Shown: positions 34,885 through 44,295, counted from the stretch's first letter. The stretch: 53,286 bases of DNA from Streptomyces aurantiacus JA 4570 (GCF_000414115.1 NZ_AOPZ01000098.1:1-53286); one strand, 5' to 3'. Notes: a model not told the origin generated them from the letters alone. Numbers and translations are program-made.

Positions 34885-36411
34885 ATGACGGGTGGACACG
34901 ACAGCGCGACGACGACCGGTGTACGCGGCAGCACGGTCGACGGCATCCTCCGGCGCAGCGCCCGCCGGACACCGGCCCGCACCGCCCTGCGCTACGGCGA
35001 CCGCGCCTGGACGTACGCCGAACTGGACGACGCCGTCTCGCGCGCGGCCGGCGTCCTGCGCGGAACGGGCCTGGCCGGCGGCGACCGCGTCGGCGCCTAC
35101 GCCCACAACTCGGACGCCTACCTCATCGGCTTCCTGGCCTGCGCCCGCGCGGGCCTCGTCCATGTGCCGGTGAACCAGAACCTCACCGGCGACGACCTCG
35201 CGTACATCGTCCGGCAGTCCGGCAGCGCCCTCGTCCTCGCGGACCCCGACATCGCCGCCCGGCTCCCCGAAGGCGTGACCGTCCTGCCGCTCAGGGACAG
35301 CGACGACTCGCTCCTCGCCCGCCTCGCCACCACCGGCCCGTACGACGGCCCCGAGCCGGACTCCGAGGACCTCGCCCAACTCCTGTACACCTCGGGCACC
35401 ACCGCCCTGCCCAAGGGCGCGATGATGACCCACCGGGCCCTGGTGCACGAGTACATGAGCGCCGTGCACGCCCTGGACCTGAGGGAGTCCGACCGGCCGC
35501 TGCACTCGCTGCCGCTCTACCACTCCGCCCAGATGCATGTGTTCCTGCTGCCGTATCTGGCGGTGGGCGCCGAGAACACGATCCTCGACGCGCCGGACGC
35601 CGCCCGGATCTTCGACCTGGTTGAGGCCGGCCGCGCCGACAGCCTGTTCGCGCCGCCCACCGTGTGGATCGGCCTGTCGCACCACGCGGAGTTCGCCACC
35701 CGCGACCTGAGCGCCCTGCGCAAGGCGTACTACGGCGCGTCGATCATGCCGGTGCCGGTCCTGGAGCGGCTGCGCTCCCGCCTTCCCGGCCTGGCCTTCT
35801 ACAACTGCTTCGGCCAGAGCGAGATCGGGCCGCTCGCCACGGTGCTCGGCCCCGAGGAGCACGAGGGCCGCATGGACTCCTGCGGGCGGCCCGTCCTGTT
35901 CGTCGAGGCGAAGGTCGTCGACGAGGCGGGCAAGGAGGTGCCGGACGGCACGCAGGGCGAAGTGGTGTACCGCTCACCGCAGTTGTGCGTGGGCTACTGG
36001 GACAAGCCCGAAGAGACCGCCGAGGCGTTCCGCGACGGGTGGTTCCGCTCGGGCGACCTCGCCGTGCGCGACGCGGAGGGCTACTTCACCGTCGTGGACC
36101 GGGTGAAGGACGTCATCAACTCCGGGGGAGTGCTTGTCGCTTCGCGCCAGGTCGAGGACGCGCTCTACACCCACCCCGCCGTCGCCGAGGCCGCGGTGAT
36201 CGGCCTGCCCGACGAGCGCTGGATCGAGGCCGTCACGGCCGTCGTCGTACGCGGCGAAGACGTCACCGAAGCCGAACTCATCGCCCACGCACGCGAACAG
36301 CTCGCCCACTTCAAGGCGCCCAAGCGCGTGCTGTTCGTGGACGCGCTGCCGCGCAACGCCAGCGGGAAGATCCTCAAGAGGGAACTGCGGGACCGTTTCA
36401 GCACCGGCTGA
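34885..36411 (+). CDS. Acyl-CoA ligase (FadD13-like)
   Basis: A 508-residue ANL-superfamily enzyme expected to convert a fatty or aromatic acid to its CoA ester. Signature motifs are YTSGTTALPKGAMMTH (P-loop), YNCFGQSE (A5), FRSGDLAVRDAEGYF and VDRVKDVINSGG (hinge), and ASGKILKRELRD with the catalytic lysine. A His-rich LPLYHSAQMH loop is typical of FadD13-like ligases. The ATG at 34885 is taken; ribosome-site support is weak. It is monocistronic, convergent with paaK, and flanked upstream by the broken acylase gene, so it belongs to the ancestral chromosome rather than the NRPS cluster. Confidence 0.9.
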   Translation: MTGGHDSATTTGVRGSTVDGILRRSARRTPARTALRYGDRAWTYAELDDAVSRAAGVLRGTGLAGGDRVGAYAHNSDAYLIGFLACARAGLVHVPVNQNLTGDDLAYIVRQSGSALVLADPDIAARLPEGVTVLPLRDSDDSLLARLATTGPYDGPEPDSEDLAQLLYTSGTTALPKGAMMTHRALVHEYMSAVHALDLRESDRPLHSLPLYHSAQMHVFLLPYLAVGAENTILDAPDAARIFDLVEAGRADSLFAPPTVWIGLSHHAEFATRDLSALRKAYYGASIMPVPVLERLRSRLPGLAFYNCFGQSEIGPLATVLGPEEHEGRMDSCGRPVLFVEAKVVDEAGKEVPDGTQGEVVYRSPQLCVGYWDKPEETAEAFRDGWFRSGDLAVRDAEGYFTVVDRVKDVINSGGVLVASRQVEDALYTHPAVAEAAVIGLPDERWIEAVTAVVVRGEDVTEAELIAHAREQLAHFKAPKRVLFVDALPRNASGKILKRELRDRFSTG

Positions 36412-36429
36412 CGGAGGCGGCGCCGTCAT

Positions 36430-36449
36430 GGCGCGGGCGGCCGCGCGCC
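36430..36449. terminator. GC hairpin between convergent genes
   Basis: GGCGCG (36430-36435) and CGCGCC (36444-36449) can pair around an 8-nt centre. It sits in the 42-bp gap between the ends of the acyl-CoA ligase and paaK, where a bidirectional terminator is expected. There is no U-tract. Confidence 0.4.
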
Positions 36450-36453
36450 CGGG

Positions 36454-37749
36454 TCACTTCCCCCGCAGATCCACGATCCGCTTGAACTTCCCCACCGACC
36501 GCTCGATGGTCTCCGGGTCCACGACCTCCACGGCGACCGAGACGCCGATGCCGTCCTTCACCGCCGCCGCGATCTCCCGGGCGGCCATGTCGCGCCGCTC
36601 GGGCGGCGCGTCCGAGCGGGCCTCCACGCGCACGGTGAGGGCGTCCATGCGGCCCTCCTTCGTGAGCCGCAACTGGAAGTGCGGGGCGAGCCCCGGGGTG
36701 CGCAGCACGATCTCCTCGATCTGGGTGGGGAAGAGGTTCACCCCGCGCAGGATGACCATGTCGTCGCTGCGCCCGGTGACCTTCTCCATGCGCCGGAACA
36801 CCCGCGCCGTACCGGGAAGGAGCCGCGTCAGGTCCCGGGTGCGGTAGCGGATGACGGGCAGCGCCTCCTTGGTGAGGGAGGTGAAGACCAGCTCGCCGTG
36901 CTCGCCGTCGGGCAGCGCCTCGCCCGTGACCGGGTCGACGACCTCGGGGTAGAAGTGGTCCTCCCAGATGTGCAGGCCGTCCTTGGTCTCCACGCACTCC
37001 TGGGCGACTCCGGGGCCGATCACCTCCGAGAGCCCGTATATGTCGACGGCGTCGATCGCGAACCGCTCCTCGATCTCGCGCCGCATCGCCTCCGTCCACG
37101 GCTCCGCGCCGAAGATGCCGACCTGGAGCGAGGTCGTCCGCGGATCGATGCCCTGGCGCTCGAACTCGTCCAGGAGGGTCAGCATGTACGACGGCGTGAT
37201 CATGATGATCTCCGGGCGGAAGTCCAGGATGAGCTGGACCTGGCGCGCGGTCATGCCGCCGGAGGCGGGGATCACGGTGCAGCCGAGCCGCTCGGCGCCG
37301 TAGTGCGCGCCGAGGCCGCCGGTGAACAGGCCGTACCCGTACGCCACATGGACCTTCTGCCCCGGCCGTCCACCCGCCGCGCGGATGGACCGGGCCACCA
37401 CGTCGGACCACATGTTCAGGTCCTGCTCGGTGTAGCCGACGACGGTGGGGCGCCCGGTGGTGCCGCTCGACGCGTGCAGCCGCCGCAGCTCCGACTGCTC
37501 CACGGCGAACATCCCGAACGGGTAGTTCGCCCGCAGATCCGCCTTCGTCGTGAAGGGGAACCGGGCCAGGTCGGCGAGCGAGTGACAGTCGTCGGGCCCG
37601 AGCCCCGCCGCGTCGAACGCCGCCCGGTAGAAGGGCACGTTCTCATAGGCGTGCAGCAAGGTGTCCTGAAGCCGCTCGAGCTGCAGCGCCTCCAGCTCCG
37701 CGCGGCCGAGCCGCTCCGCCGCGTCCAGCAGTGCCGGTGTGCGCGCCAT
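36454..37749 (-). CDS. paaK: Phenylacetate-CoA ligase
   Basis: A 431-residue cytosolic enzyme that activates phenylacetate (or a related aryl acid) to its CoA ester, the entry step of phenylacetate degradation. The PaaK hallmarks are [16 protein letters not shown] (P-loop), [35 protein letters not shown], and [20 protein letters not shown] near the C-terminus. The length is normal for the family. The ATG at 37749 is used; another in-frame ATG at 37785 would add 12 residues but lies inside a TetR-type palindrome, favouring the shorter form. No other paa genes are present, so it may serve aromatic acid scavenging. Confidence 0.93.
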   Translation of the reverse strand: MARTPALLDAAERLGRAELEALQLERLQDTLLHAYENVPFYRAAFDAAGLGPDDCHSLADLARFPFTTKADLRANYPFGMFAVEQSELRRLHASSGTTGRPTVVGYTEQDLNMWSDVVARSIRAAGGRPGQKVHVAYGYGLFTGGLGAHYGAERLGCTVIPASGGMTARQVQLILDFRPEIIMITPSYMLTLLDEFERQGIDPRTTSLQVGIFGAEPWTEAMRREIEERFAIDAVDIYGLSEVIGPGVAQECVETKDGLHIWEDHFYPEVVDPVTGEALPDGEHGELVFTSLTKEALPVIRYRTRDLTRLLPGTARVFRRMEKVTGRSDDMVILRGVNLFPTQIEEIVLRTPGLAPHFQLRLTKEGRMDALTVRVEARSDAPPERRDMAAREIAAAVKDGIGVSVAVEVVDPETIERSVGKFKRIVDLRGK

Positions 37750-37774
37750 CTGGAGTACCCCCGTCCGTGCCGGG

Positions 37775-37792
37775 CGACCGATCATTCGGCCG
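37775..37792. promoter_or_regulatory. TetR-type palindrome before paaK
   Basis: CGACCGATCATTCGGCCG has 7-bp arms with one mismatch around TCAT. It lies 26-43 bp upstream of the chosen paaK start, a typical operator position in actinobacterial paa genes. Its half-site TCGG / CCGA is like the one at 1043-1058. The regulator is not in the window. Confidence 0.45.
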
Positions 37793-38168
37793 ATCTTGTG
37801 TCGGGGTCAGTTATTCAAGGTTTCCGGGCTTCTGGCAAGGCTTTCGTACGAGGTGTCATCGGCGGATGTCCGAGCCCTCACGCCCGCTGTGTGGCCGCCC
37901 TCCGCCCGGCTGTTCGAAGAAATCCCGCCGTCCTCGGCACCGGAACGATCCGGCCACCCGGCGAGCCGTCCGCGGTGATCCACGGCGCTCGGAGCGGGCA
38001 CGACGGCCTCGGCACCCGCGACGTAAACGCGCCGCGCACGCCTCATCACCCTCGACCCCTTCGATCGCACGTTGTTTCACTTGCGTCGCGCCGCTCCTCT
38101 GCCGACCCATCCGGAACAGAGGGCTACGCGCGCCGCATCTGTCGCAACGCCGTTGGAGGAGACCCGGG
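37793..38168. other. Intergenic region upstream of the 2-methylisoborneol operon
   Basis: About 375 bp between the divergent paaK and encapsulin genes. Possible short frames on both strands lack conserved motifs and look like chance openings. It must carry the operon promoter, but I see no certain -10/-35 pair. GGAGGA lies 8 bp before the encapsulin ATG. Confidence 0.4.
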
Positions 38169-39599
38169 ATGAGCACCGAAGCGACGCCGGACCAGCAGGA
38201 CGCGCGGGAGCCGAACGCGGGCCAGACGCAGTTGAGCCTCGGCATCGCGGCCGCGCGGAATCTGTCGACCACGACCAAGACCGTCCCGCAGATGCAGGGC
38301 ATCAGCTCGCGCTGGCTCCTGCGGACACTGCCCTGGGTGGAGGTGAGCGGCGGTTCCTACCGGGTCAACCGGCGCCTGGTGTACGCGGTCGGCGACGGGC
38401 GGGTGACCTTCGTACAGGAGGGCGCCGACGTCCGGGTCGTCCCCGCGGAGCTCGCCGAGCTGCCGCTGTTGCGCGGCCTCGACGACGCCGAGGCGCTGCG
38501 GGCGCTCGCCGAGCGGTTCCAGCAGCGCGAGTTCCAGCCCGGCGAGGAGATGGCGCGGGCGGGACAGCCCGCCGATCACGTCTATCTGATCGCGCACGGC
38601 AAGGTGCAGAAGGTGGGCACCGGCAAGTACGGCGAGGAGACCCGGCTCGGCACGGTCGCCGACGGCGGGTACCTCGGCGGCCAGACGGTGGGGACCGAGG
38701 CCGGCGAGTGGGCGTTCACCGCGCGCGCGGTCACCGCGTGCACCGTGCTCGCCCTGCCGCGAGCGGCGTACGAGGAGGTGGCCGGGCGGAACGAGCGGCT
38801 CCGCGCCCACGTGCGGCGCCGCGAGGACGAGGCGGGGCGCCCGCAGAACAAGCGGGGCGAGGCCGACGTGGCGCTCGCCGCGGGGCACGCGGGCGAGCCC
38901 GCACTGCCCGGCACCTTCGTGGACTACGAACTGCGGCCGCGCGAATACGAGTTGAGCGTGGCCCAGACGGTACTGAAGGTGCACACCCGGGTCGCCGACC
39001 TCTACAACGACCCGATGAACCAGGTCGAGCAGCAGCTGCGGCTGACCATCGAGGCCCTGCGCGAGCGCCAGGAGTGGGAGCTGGTCAACAACCCCGAGTT
39101 CGGCCTGCTGCACAACGCCGATCACGGCCAGCGCGTCTCCACCCACTCCGGGCCGCCCACACCCGACGACTTCGACGAGCTGCTGAGCATGCGCCGCCAG
39201 ACCAAGGCGTTCTTCGCGCACCCGCGCGCGATCGCCGCCTTCGGCCGTGAGTGCACCAAGCGCGGCATCTACTTCGGTGACGCCGAGGTCGACGGCCATC
39301 GCCTGCCCGCCTGGCGGGGCGTGCCGATCTACCCGCTGGGCAAGCTGGGGGTGGCGGCCGACGGCACCACGTCGATCCTGGCGATGCGCACCGGCGAGGC
39401 CGCGGAGGGCGTGGTCGGCCTGCGCCAGACCGGCATCCCCGACGAGTACGAGCCGGGCCTGAACGTGCGGTTCATGGGCATCAACGACCAGGCCGTCATC
39501 TCCTACCTGGTCAGCACCTACTACTCGGCGGCCGTCCTGGTCCCGGACGCGCTCGGTGTGCTGGAGAACGTCGAGGTCGACCGGACGCCCGACGCCTGA
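38169..39599 (+). CDS. Family 2B encapsulin shell protein with cyclic-nucleotide-binding domain
   Basis: A 476-residue protein long annotated as cyclic-nucleotide-binding (EshA-like) and now recognised as a family 2B encapsulin: an HK97-fold shell subunit carrying a CNMP-type domain. The N-terminal arm has [20 protein letters not shown] and [18 protein letters not shown]. The inserted cyclic-nucleotide-type domain spans about residues 85-220 ([30 protein letters not shown]). The HK97 part follows: [40 protein letters not shown] and a C-terminal [20 protein letters not shown]. The start has GGAGGA upstream. It lies immediately before the terpene cyclase, the usual cargo partner in this family, so the synthase is probably packaged in a protein shell. 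Confidence 0.9.
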   Translation: MSTEATPDQQDAREPNAGQTQLSLGIAAARNLSTTTKTVPQMQGISSRWLLRTLPWVEVSGGSYRVNRRLVYAVGDGRVTFVQEGADVRVVPAELAELPLLRGLDDAEALRALAERFQQREFQPGEEMARAGQPADHVYLIAHGKVQKVGTGKYGEETRLGTVADGGYLGGQTVGTEAGEWAFTARAVTACTVLALPRAAYEEVAGRNERLRAHVRRREDEAGRPQNKRGEADVALAAGHAGEPALPGTFVDYELRPREYELSVAQTVLKVHTRVADLYNDPMNQVEQQLRLTIEALRERQEWELVNNPEFGLLHNADHGQRVSTHSGPPTPDDFDELLSMRRQTKAFFAHPRAIAAFGRECTKRGIYFGDAEVDGHRLPAWRGVPIYPLGKLGVAADGTTSILAMRTGEAAEGVVGLRQTGIPDEYEPGLNVRFMGINDQAVISYLVSTYYSAAVLVPDALGVLENVEVDRTPDA

Positions 39600-39674
39600 C
39601 ACCGGGCCCGTGTCTCCCACCGCCGCGAAGGCACCCGAGACACCTGAGAACCTGTCTTCGAACGGAGAGAACCG

Positions 39675-40910
39675 GTGTCCCTGCTATCCCGTATGACGGC
39701 GCCCGCCGCCGGTCACGACGTGGCACGGCTCGTGGCCGCGCTGCTGTCCCACGAGACGCGCGGCACGCCAGGCGAACTGTCCGGCCGGGCTCGCTCCCTC
39801 CCGCCCCGGCTGCCCACCGGCCCCACCGGGCTCGGCACCTCCGCTGCCCGCGTCGCCGTGCCGCCCCCGGCCGGTGACCGGCATCAGGGATCGCGCGCCC
39901 GGGCCCCCGAAGCGCCCGCGACGACGAGCGGGCCGTCCGACACGGCGGTCCCCGAGCTGTACTGCCCACCGCCGCTGCGCGACGACCCCGCCCTCGCCAC
40001 GGAGGTCAACGAGCGCCTGCTCGCCTGGGCCGCGGAGACGGGCATCTACGCCGGCCGCCTCGAAAGGGTCCGGGCGGCCGACTTCGGGCGCCTGATGATG
40101 CTCGCCCACCCCGGCACCGACGACCCGCGGCGGCTGCTCGCGGCCGCCAGGTGCGCACTGGCGGAGTGGGCCACCGACGACTACTACTGCGACGACGAGA
40201 GCATGGGCTCCCGGCCCGAGGCGCTCGGCTCCCACCTCGGCCTCGCCTACACGGCCATGGACCCGACCCATCCGCCGCTCCGCTACGCCCGGGAGGCCGA
40301 CCAGGGCCTGCGCGCCGACCCGGTCCGCGTCGCCCTGCGCGACAGCTTCGCCCAACTGGTGCCGTACGCGGACCGGACCCAGGTGACCCGGCTGCGCCAG
40401 GAGGTCGCCGCGCTCTTCGTGGCGTACGCGCAAGAGGGCGCGTGGCGGGCCGAGGAGCGGATGCCCGCCGTGTGGGAGTACCTCGCCCACCGGCAGGTCA
40501 ACAGCTTCGTGCCCTGTCTGGCCCTCATCGACGTCGTCGACGGCTACGCGCTCACCGCCGCCGAGTACGACGACCAGCGGGTGCGCCGCGCCGTCGCGCT
40601 GGCCGGCACCGCGTCCACCCTGGTCAACGACCTGTACTCGATGGCCAAGGAACACGATTCCTCCGGGCGGGACTTCAACCTGCCCACGGTCGTCGCCGCG
40701 GAGGAGCAGTGCTCGCCGCGGGAAGCCGTCGAGCGCAGCGTCGAGATCCACGACGAGCTCGTCCGCACCTTCGAGGGGGAGGCGGCGGCCCTGACCCTGA
40801 CCGGGTCACCGGCCCTGGGACGCTTCCTCGCCGGGGTGTGGGCCTGGCTCGGCGGCAACCGCGAGTGGCACCGCGGCAGCGCCCGCTACCAGGCCGCGAG
40901 CGGCGCCTGA
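39675..40910 (+). CDS. 2-methylisoborneol synthase
   Basis: A 411-residue class I terpene cyclase that converts 2-methylgeranyl diphosphate to 2-methylisoborneol. The metal-binding motifs are DDYYCDDE (residues 168-175) and the NSE triad NDLYSMAKE (318-326), followed by SSGRDFNLP. The first ~110 residues are Pro/Ala/Gly-rich and disordered, ending in PELYCPPPLRDDPALA, where the catalytic fold begins. In family 2B encapsulin systems such tails direct cargo loading. The GTG at 39675 has GGAGAG upstream. It lies 75 bp after the encapsulin gene and 71 bp before the methyltransferase that makes its substrate. Confidence 0.95.
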   Translation: MSLLSRMTAPAAGHDVARLVAALLSHETRGTPGELSGRARSLPPRLPTGPTGLGTSAARVAVPPPAGDRHQGSRARAPEAPATTSGPSDTAVPELYCPPPLRDDPALATEVNERLLAWAAETGIYAGRLERVRAADFGRLMMLAHPGTDDPRRLLAAARCALAEWATDDYYCDDESMGSRPEALGSHLGLAYTAMDPTHPPLRYAREADQGLRADPVRVALRDSFAQLVPYADRTQVTRLRQEVAALFVAYAQEGAWRAEERMPAVWEYLAHRQVNSFVPCLALIDVVDGYALTAAEYDDQRVRRAVALAGTASTLVNDLYSMAKEHDSSGRDFNLPTVVAAEEQCSPREAVERSVEIHDELVRTFEGEAAALTLTGSPALGRFLAGVWAWLGGNREWHRGSARYQAASGA

Positions 40911-40981
40911 TCGTCCCGCACCTTCTGCGCATACGCACATCACGCACGTAAGCACATCACGCACGCCGTAAGGAGCTTGCC

Positions 40982-41842
40982 ATGACGACCACCCCGGAAG
41001 CACCGGCCCAAGTGGTGCGCACCGCCTACCAGAAGGCTGTCGCGGACTACTGGAACAACGAGAAGGACCCGGTCAACCTCCGCCTCGGCGATGTCGACGG
41101 CCTCTACCACCACCACTACGGCCTCGGCGACTACGACCCCTCCGTCCTGGCGGGCCCCGAACGGACCCGGGACGCGCGCATCGTCGAGGAACTGCACCGC
41201 ATGGAGTCCGCCCAGGCCGACGTCCTCCTCGACCACCTCGGCAGCCGCACGCCCGCCGACCGGCTCCTCGACGCAGGCTGCGGGCGCGGCGGCACCAGCG
41301 TCATGGCCCACGCCCGCTTCGGCTGCGAGGTCGACGGCGTCACCATCTCGCGGTCCCAGGCCGAGTTCGCAAACGCGCAGGCCATGAAGCGGGGCGTCGA
41401 CGACAAGGTGCGCTTCCACTTCCGCAACATGCTCGACACCGACCTGCCCGGCGGTGCCTTCCAGGGGATCTGGAACAACGAGTCCACCATGTACGTGGAC
41501 CTGTTCGAGCTCTTCGCCGAACACGCCCGGCAGTTGGCCCGCGGCGGCCGTTACGTGTGCGTCACCGGCTGCTCCAACGACGTCACCGGCCTGCGCTCCA
41601 AAGCCGTCAGCCGCATAGACGAGCACTACACCTGTAACATCCACCCCCGCAGCCACTACTTCAAGGCCCTCGCCGCCAACGGCCTCGTCCCCCTCAACGT
41701 CGTCGACCTCACCGCCGCGGCCATCCCCTACTGGGAGTTGCGCGCCCGCTCCTCCCTGGCCACCGGCATCGAGGAGCCCTTCCTGACGGCGTACAAGGAG
41801 GGAAGCTTCCACTACCTGCTCATCGCCGCCGACCGCATCTGA
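40982..41842 (+). CDS. Geranyl diphosphate 2-C-methyltransferase
   Basis: A 286-residue SAM-dependent C-methyltransferase that adds a methyl group to C2 of geranyl diphosphate, giving the C11 precursor of 2-methylisoborneol. The Rossmann SAM motif LLDAGCGRGGTSVMAHARFG is at about residues 95-114. YHHHYGLGDYD, WNNESTMYVD and EHYTCNIHPRSHYFKALAAN are family blocks, the latter two lining the diphosphate and prenyl pocket. The start ATG has AAGGAG 7 bp upstream. The order encapsulin, cyclase, methyltransferase is the standard Streptomyces operon. The secreted chorismate mutase starts only 18 bp downstream. Confidence 0.95.
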   Translation: MTTTPEAPAQVVRTAYQKAVADYWNNEKDPVNLRLGDVDGLYHHHYGLGDYDPSVLAGPERTRDARIVEELHRMESAQADVLLDHLGSRTPADRLLDAGCGRGGTSVMAHARFGCEVDGVTISRSQAEFANAQAMKRGVDDKVRFHFRNMLDTDLPGGAFQGIWNNESTMYVDLFELFAEHARQLARGGRYVCVTGCSNDVTGLRSKAVSRIDEHYTCNIHPRSHYFKALAANGLVPLNVVDLTAAAIPYWELRARSSLATGIEEPFLTAYKEGSFHYLLIAADRI

Positions 41843-41860
41843 TCAGCCAGGAGTTTTCCC

Positions 41861-42466
41861 GTGCGCCTCGTCTCACCCGTCGGATGTGTGCGTGCCGCCG
41901 CAGGCGTCGCCGTGGCGCTACTGGTGGGCGGGGGCACGGCTGTCGCCGCGCCCACCGCGTCAGCCGCGACCGCCGGGCAGGGCGCCGTCGCCCAGCTCCA
42001 CCCCCTCTCCGCCCTCTCCGCCCAACGCCTCGCCACCGCCGACCTCGTCGCCGCCGCGAAGTACGGCACCGGCAGCCCGGTCGACGATCCCGCGCGTGAG
42101 CAGCAGGTGCTGGACGCGGTGGCGCGGCAGGCGGAGGAGGCCGGGGCGGACCCCGGGGCGACCGTGCGGATCTTCCGGGACCAGATCGAGGCCAACAAGG
42201 TGGTGCAGCGAGCACTGCACCGGAAGTGGGACGCCGACCCGGCGTCGGCCCCGGCGGAGCGGCCCGACCTGGCGGAGGTGCGCGAGCGGATCAACCGCCT
42301 CAACGGCGAACTGGTCGGCGCCATCGCCGCGTCGGCGCCCGCGCGCGGCGCACCGTACTGCGCCGGTGTCCTCACCGTGACGACCGCGCACGTGCGGCAC
42401 GAACAGCGGCTCGACGCCCTGCACACGGTGGCGCTGGTGCGGGCGTCGCGTTCGGTGTGCGGGTGA
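41861..42466 (+). CDS. Secreted chorismate mutase (AroQ-gamma type)
   Basis: A 201-residue exported chorismate mutase, which rearranges chorismate to prephenate. The signal peptide is clear: MRLVSPVGCVRAAAGVAVAL then LVGGGTAVAAPTASA. The mature part is all-helical with the gamma-subclass pattern LSAQRLATADLVAAAKYGTG, PAREQQVLDAVARQAEEAG and FRDQIEANKVVQRAL, where R and K residues bind substrate. Two Cys (PYCAGV, SVCG) may form a disulfide, as in the M. tuberculosis secreted enzyme. The GTG start follows CAGGAG. It is 18 bp after the GPP methyltransferase and probably co-transcribed, with no obvious metabolic link to 2-methylisoborneol. Confidence 0.88.
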   Translation: MRLVSPVGCVRAAAGVAVALLVGGGTAVAAPTASAATAGQGAVAQLHPLSALSAQRLATADLVAAAKYGTGSPVDDPAREQQVLDAVARQAEEAGADPGATVRIFRDQIEANKVVQRALHRKWDADPASAPAERPDLAEVRERINRLNGELVGAIAASAPARGAPYCAGVLTVTTAHVRHEQRLDALHTVALVRASRSVCG

Positions 42467-42476
42467 CGGCGTGCAG

Positions 42477-42516
42477 CGATGTGCCGACGTGCCGATGTGC
42501 CGATGTGCCGATGTGT
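42477..42516. repeat. Five tandem 8-bp repeats
   Basis: The unit CGATGTGC is repeated five times (42477-42516), with single changes in the second (CGACGTGC) and last (CGATGTGT) copies. It sits between the convergent ends of the chorismate mutase and hydrolase genes and is outside coding sequence. It is a simple slippage-prone microsatellite. Confidence 0.9.
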
Positions 42517-42526
42517 CGCTATGGCG

Positions 42527-43234
42527 TCATGAGGCGGGGCGCGGCTCGTACTCGGGCAGCGTGGTGTGCAGCCTTTCCACCAGCAGGTGAGGGTGCGTGA
42601 CCATCGGCACGTGGGCCGTGTCGAGTTCGACGACGTCCATGCCGCGGGCGCGGGCCCGGGGAAGCATGTCGGCCATCATGGGCCGGGCCGCGCAGAACCA
42701 GTAGGAGCTCGGACGGGGCGATGGGGCGTCACGTGCGGGTTCGCGGTGCGTGGCCAGGGGCATCGGGGTGACGGCGCCCGCCAGCCAGGCGCGATCGCCG
42801 GCGTCGCTGACGGTGAGGGAGTCGAAGGGCAGCGGTGCCGCCAGCCACGGCAGGTCGGGCGAGACCGGTGCGAAGAAGTCCACCAGCCAGGGCAGCAGGT
42901 CGAAGGCGGACTCCCCGGGCTCGGCGAGGAAGGCGTCCAGAAACACCAGGTGCCGCACCTGCTCCCCGAGGCGGGCCGCGGCTCCCTGGGCGACGATGCC
43001 TCCGTAGCTGTGGCCGACCATGACGACCGGCCGGTCGACGTCGCGGACGTAGCGCACCAGGTCGCTGACGTGGGTCTCCAGGCCGGTGTCCGGGCGCGCT
43101 TCGGCCCGCCGCTCGGCCAGGCCGGGAAGGGTGGGGGTCAAGACGGTGTGCCCCCGCCGGCGCAGCGGGGTGGCGACGCGGTCCCAGACCCAGCCTCCCA
43201 GCCAGGTTCCGTGGACGAGGACAAAGGTGGTCAT
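42527..43234 (-). CDS. Alpha/beta-hydrolase (esterase-like)
   Basis: A 235-residue alpha/beta-hydrolase of the small plant-esterase-like (methyl-esterase / EstC) type. The N-terminal strand TFVLVHGTWLGGWVWDRV carries the oxyanion loop. GHSYGG is the nucleophile elbow and the terminal TAHVPMVTHPHLL holds the catalytic His. The ATG at 43234 has AAGGAG 7 bp upstream and starts directly at the first strand. It is monocistronic and convergent with chorismate mutase. The substrate is unknown. Its leader contains a 10-bp tandem repeat. Confidence 0.87.
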   Translation of the reverse strand: MTTFVLVHGTWLGGWVWDRVATPLRRRGHTVLTPTLPGLAERRAEARPDTGLETHVSDLVRYVRDVDRPVVMVGHSYGGIVAQGAAARLGEQVRHLVFLDAFLAEPGESAFDLLPWLVDFFAPVSPDLPWLAAPLPFDSLTVSDAGDRAWLAGAVTPMPLATHREPARDAPSPRPSSYWFCAARPMMADMLPRARARGMDVVELDTAHVPMVTHPHLLVERLHTTLPEYEPRPAS

Positions 43235-43243
43235 GACGCTCCT

Positions 43244-43283
43244 TGGTGCGGGCTGGTGCGGGCTGGTGCGGGCCGGTGCGGTG
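43244..43283. repeat. Tandem 10-bp repeats in hydrolase leader
   Basis: TGGTGCGGGC is repeated three times exactly (43244-43273), followed by a degenerate fourth copy CGGTGCGGTG. The array abuts the AAGGAG ribosome site of the minus-strand hydrolase, so copy-number change could alter its leader. Confidence 0.9.
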
Positions 43284-43350
43284 GGGCGGCCGGTTCTCCG
43301 GCGGGTGAGGCCGTCGCCGGGCTCCAGTATCGGGCGGCGTGATCGGCCGG

Positions 43351-44295
43351 TCACATGAGCAGGGAGATGTCACCGCGCCCCCGCGAGACGCAGGTGGTCA
43401 TGTAACCGGCGGCGCGTTCGTCACCGGACAGGCAGGCGTCGCGGTGCTCGACCTCCCCGTCGAGGACCTGCAGCACGCACGTACCGCAGATGCCGCCCTC
43501 GCAGGAGTACTCGAGCCGGACGTCATGACGGTGAAGGGCGTGGAGCAGCGACTCGTCCGCCGCCACGGAGACCGCCTTGCGCGACAGCGTCAGATGCGCC
43601 TGGAACGGCTCGCCCCGGCGCTCACCGGGCGGGACGGCCGTGCTGAAGCTCTCCCCGCGCACCCGCTCCGGCGCCCGGTCCGCCGTGGCGGCCTCGATCG
43701 CGGCCATCAGCCGCCCCGGGCCGCAGTGGTAGATCGTGGCGGACGAAGGCAGGCGGGCGACGAGCTTCCCGACGTCAAGGCGGGAGCCGGCGGAGCTGTC
43801 GTGGACGGTCAAGGGCAGCCCGCAGGCGGCGAGTTCCGGCAGATACGCCGCCTCGCCCGCCGAGGGCACGCAGTAGTGGACCTCGCCACGGCTGCCGGCG
43901 GGAAGCTCGTGCAGCAGCCCGAGGATCGCTGTGACGCCGATGCCACCGGCGACGAACACATGGTGCCCGGCCTCCGTGTCGATCTCGAAGCCCGGTTGGG
44001 GGTACGAGACGTAGACCTCGTCGCCGATGTCCAGGTCGTCGTGGAAGAGCAGCGACCCACCACGGCCTGCGGGCTGCCGCAGGACCGCGATCCGATAGCG
44101 GTCGGTCGCCGTCGGGGGCCCGATGAGGGAGTAGTCCCTGCGTGTCCCGTCCATGTGCTGCACCTGGACGTGGTCGCCGCCCCGGAACGGCGGGAACTCG
44201 GCGCGGTGGCGGGGCACCACCTCGATCTCGCGGACTCCGGGCGTCACCAGCCGTGCGGCGGCGACACGGGAGGCCATCAGCAGTCGGACCGTCAT
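43351..44295 (-). CDS. Ferredoxin-type oxidoreductase (phthalate dioxygenase reductase family)
   Basis: A 314-residue electron-transfer protein with three domains: an FMN/FAD-binding barrel (RDYSLIGPPTA), an NAD-binding domain (FVAGGIGVTAILGLLHELP) and a C-terminal plant-type 2Fe-2S domain with cysteines in CEGGICGTCVLQVLDG plus a later Cys in RDACLSGDE. This is the phthalate dioxygenase reductase layout, passing electrons from NAD(P)H to an oxygenase or molybdenum enzyme. Its ATG overlaps the stop of the upstream MOSC gene by 4 bp, so the two are translationally coupled. The MOSC protein is the likely functional partner rather than a Rieske oxygenase. Confidence 0.9.
   Translation of the reverse strand: MTVRLLMASRVAAARLVTPGVREIEVVPRHRAEFPPFRGGDHVQVQHMDGTRRDYSLIGPPTATDRYRIAVLRQPAGRGGSLLFHDDLDIGDEVYVSYPQPGFEIDTEAGHHVFVAGGIGVTAILGLLHELPAGSRGEVHYCVPSAGEAAYLPELAACGLPLTVHDSSAGSRLDVGKLVARLPSSATIYHCGPGRLMAAIEAATADRAPERVRGESFSTAVPPGERRGEPFQAHLTLSRKAVSVAADESLLHALHRHDVRLEYSCEGGICGTCVLQVLDGEVEHRDACLSGDERAAGYMTTCVSRGRGDISLLM

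Noticed and set aside
37775..37792. PaaK start at 37785
   Set aside because: That ATG falls inside a palindromic operator-like sequence and adds 12 non-family residues; the ATG at 37749 fits the family N-terminus.
37807..38070. Small minus-strand gene upstream of the encapsulin
   Set aside because: No recognisable motif or convincing ribosome site; probably a chance frame in the intergenic region.
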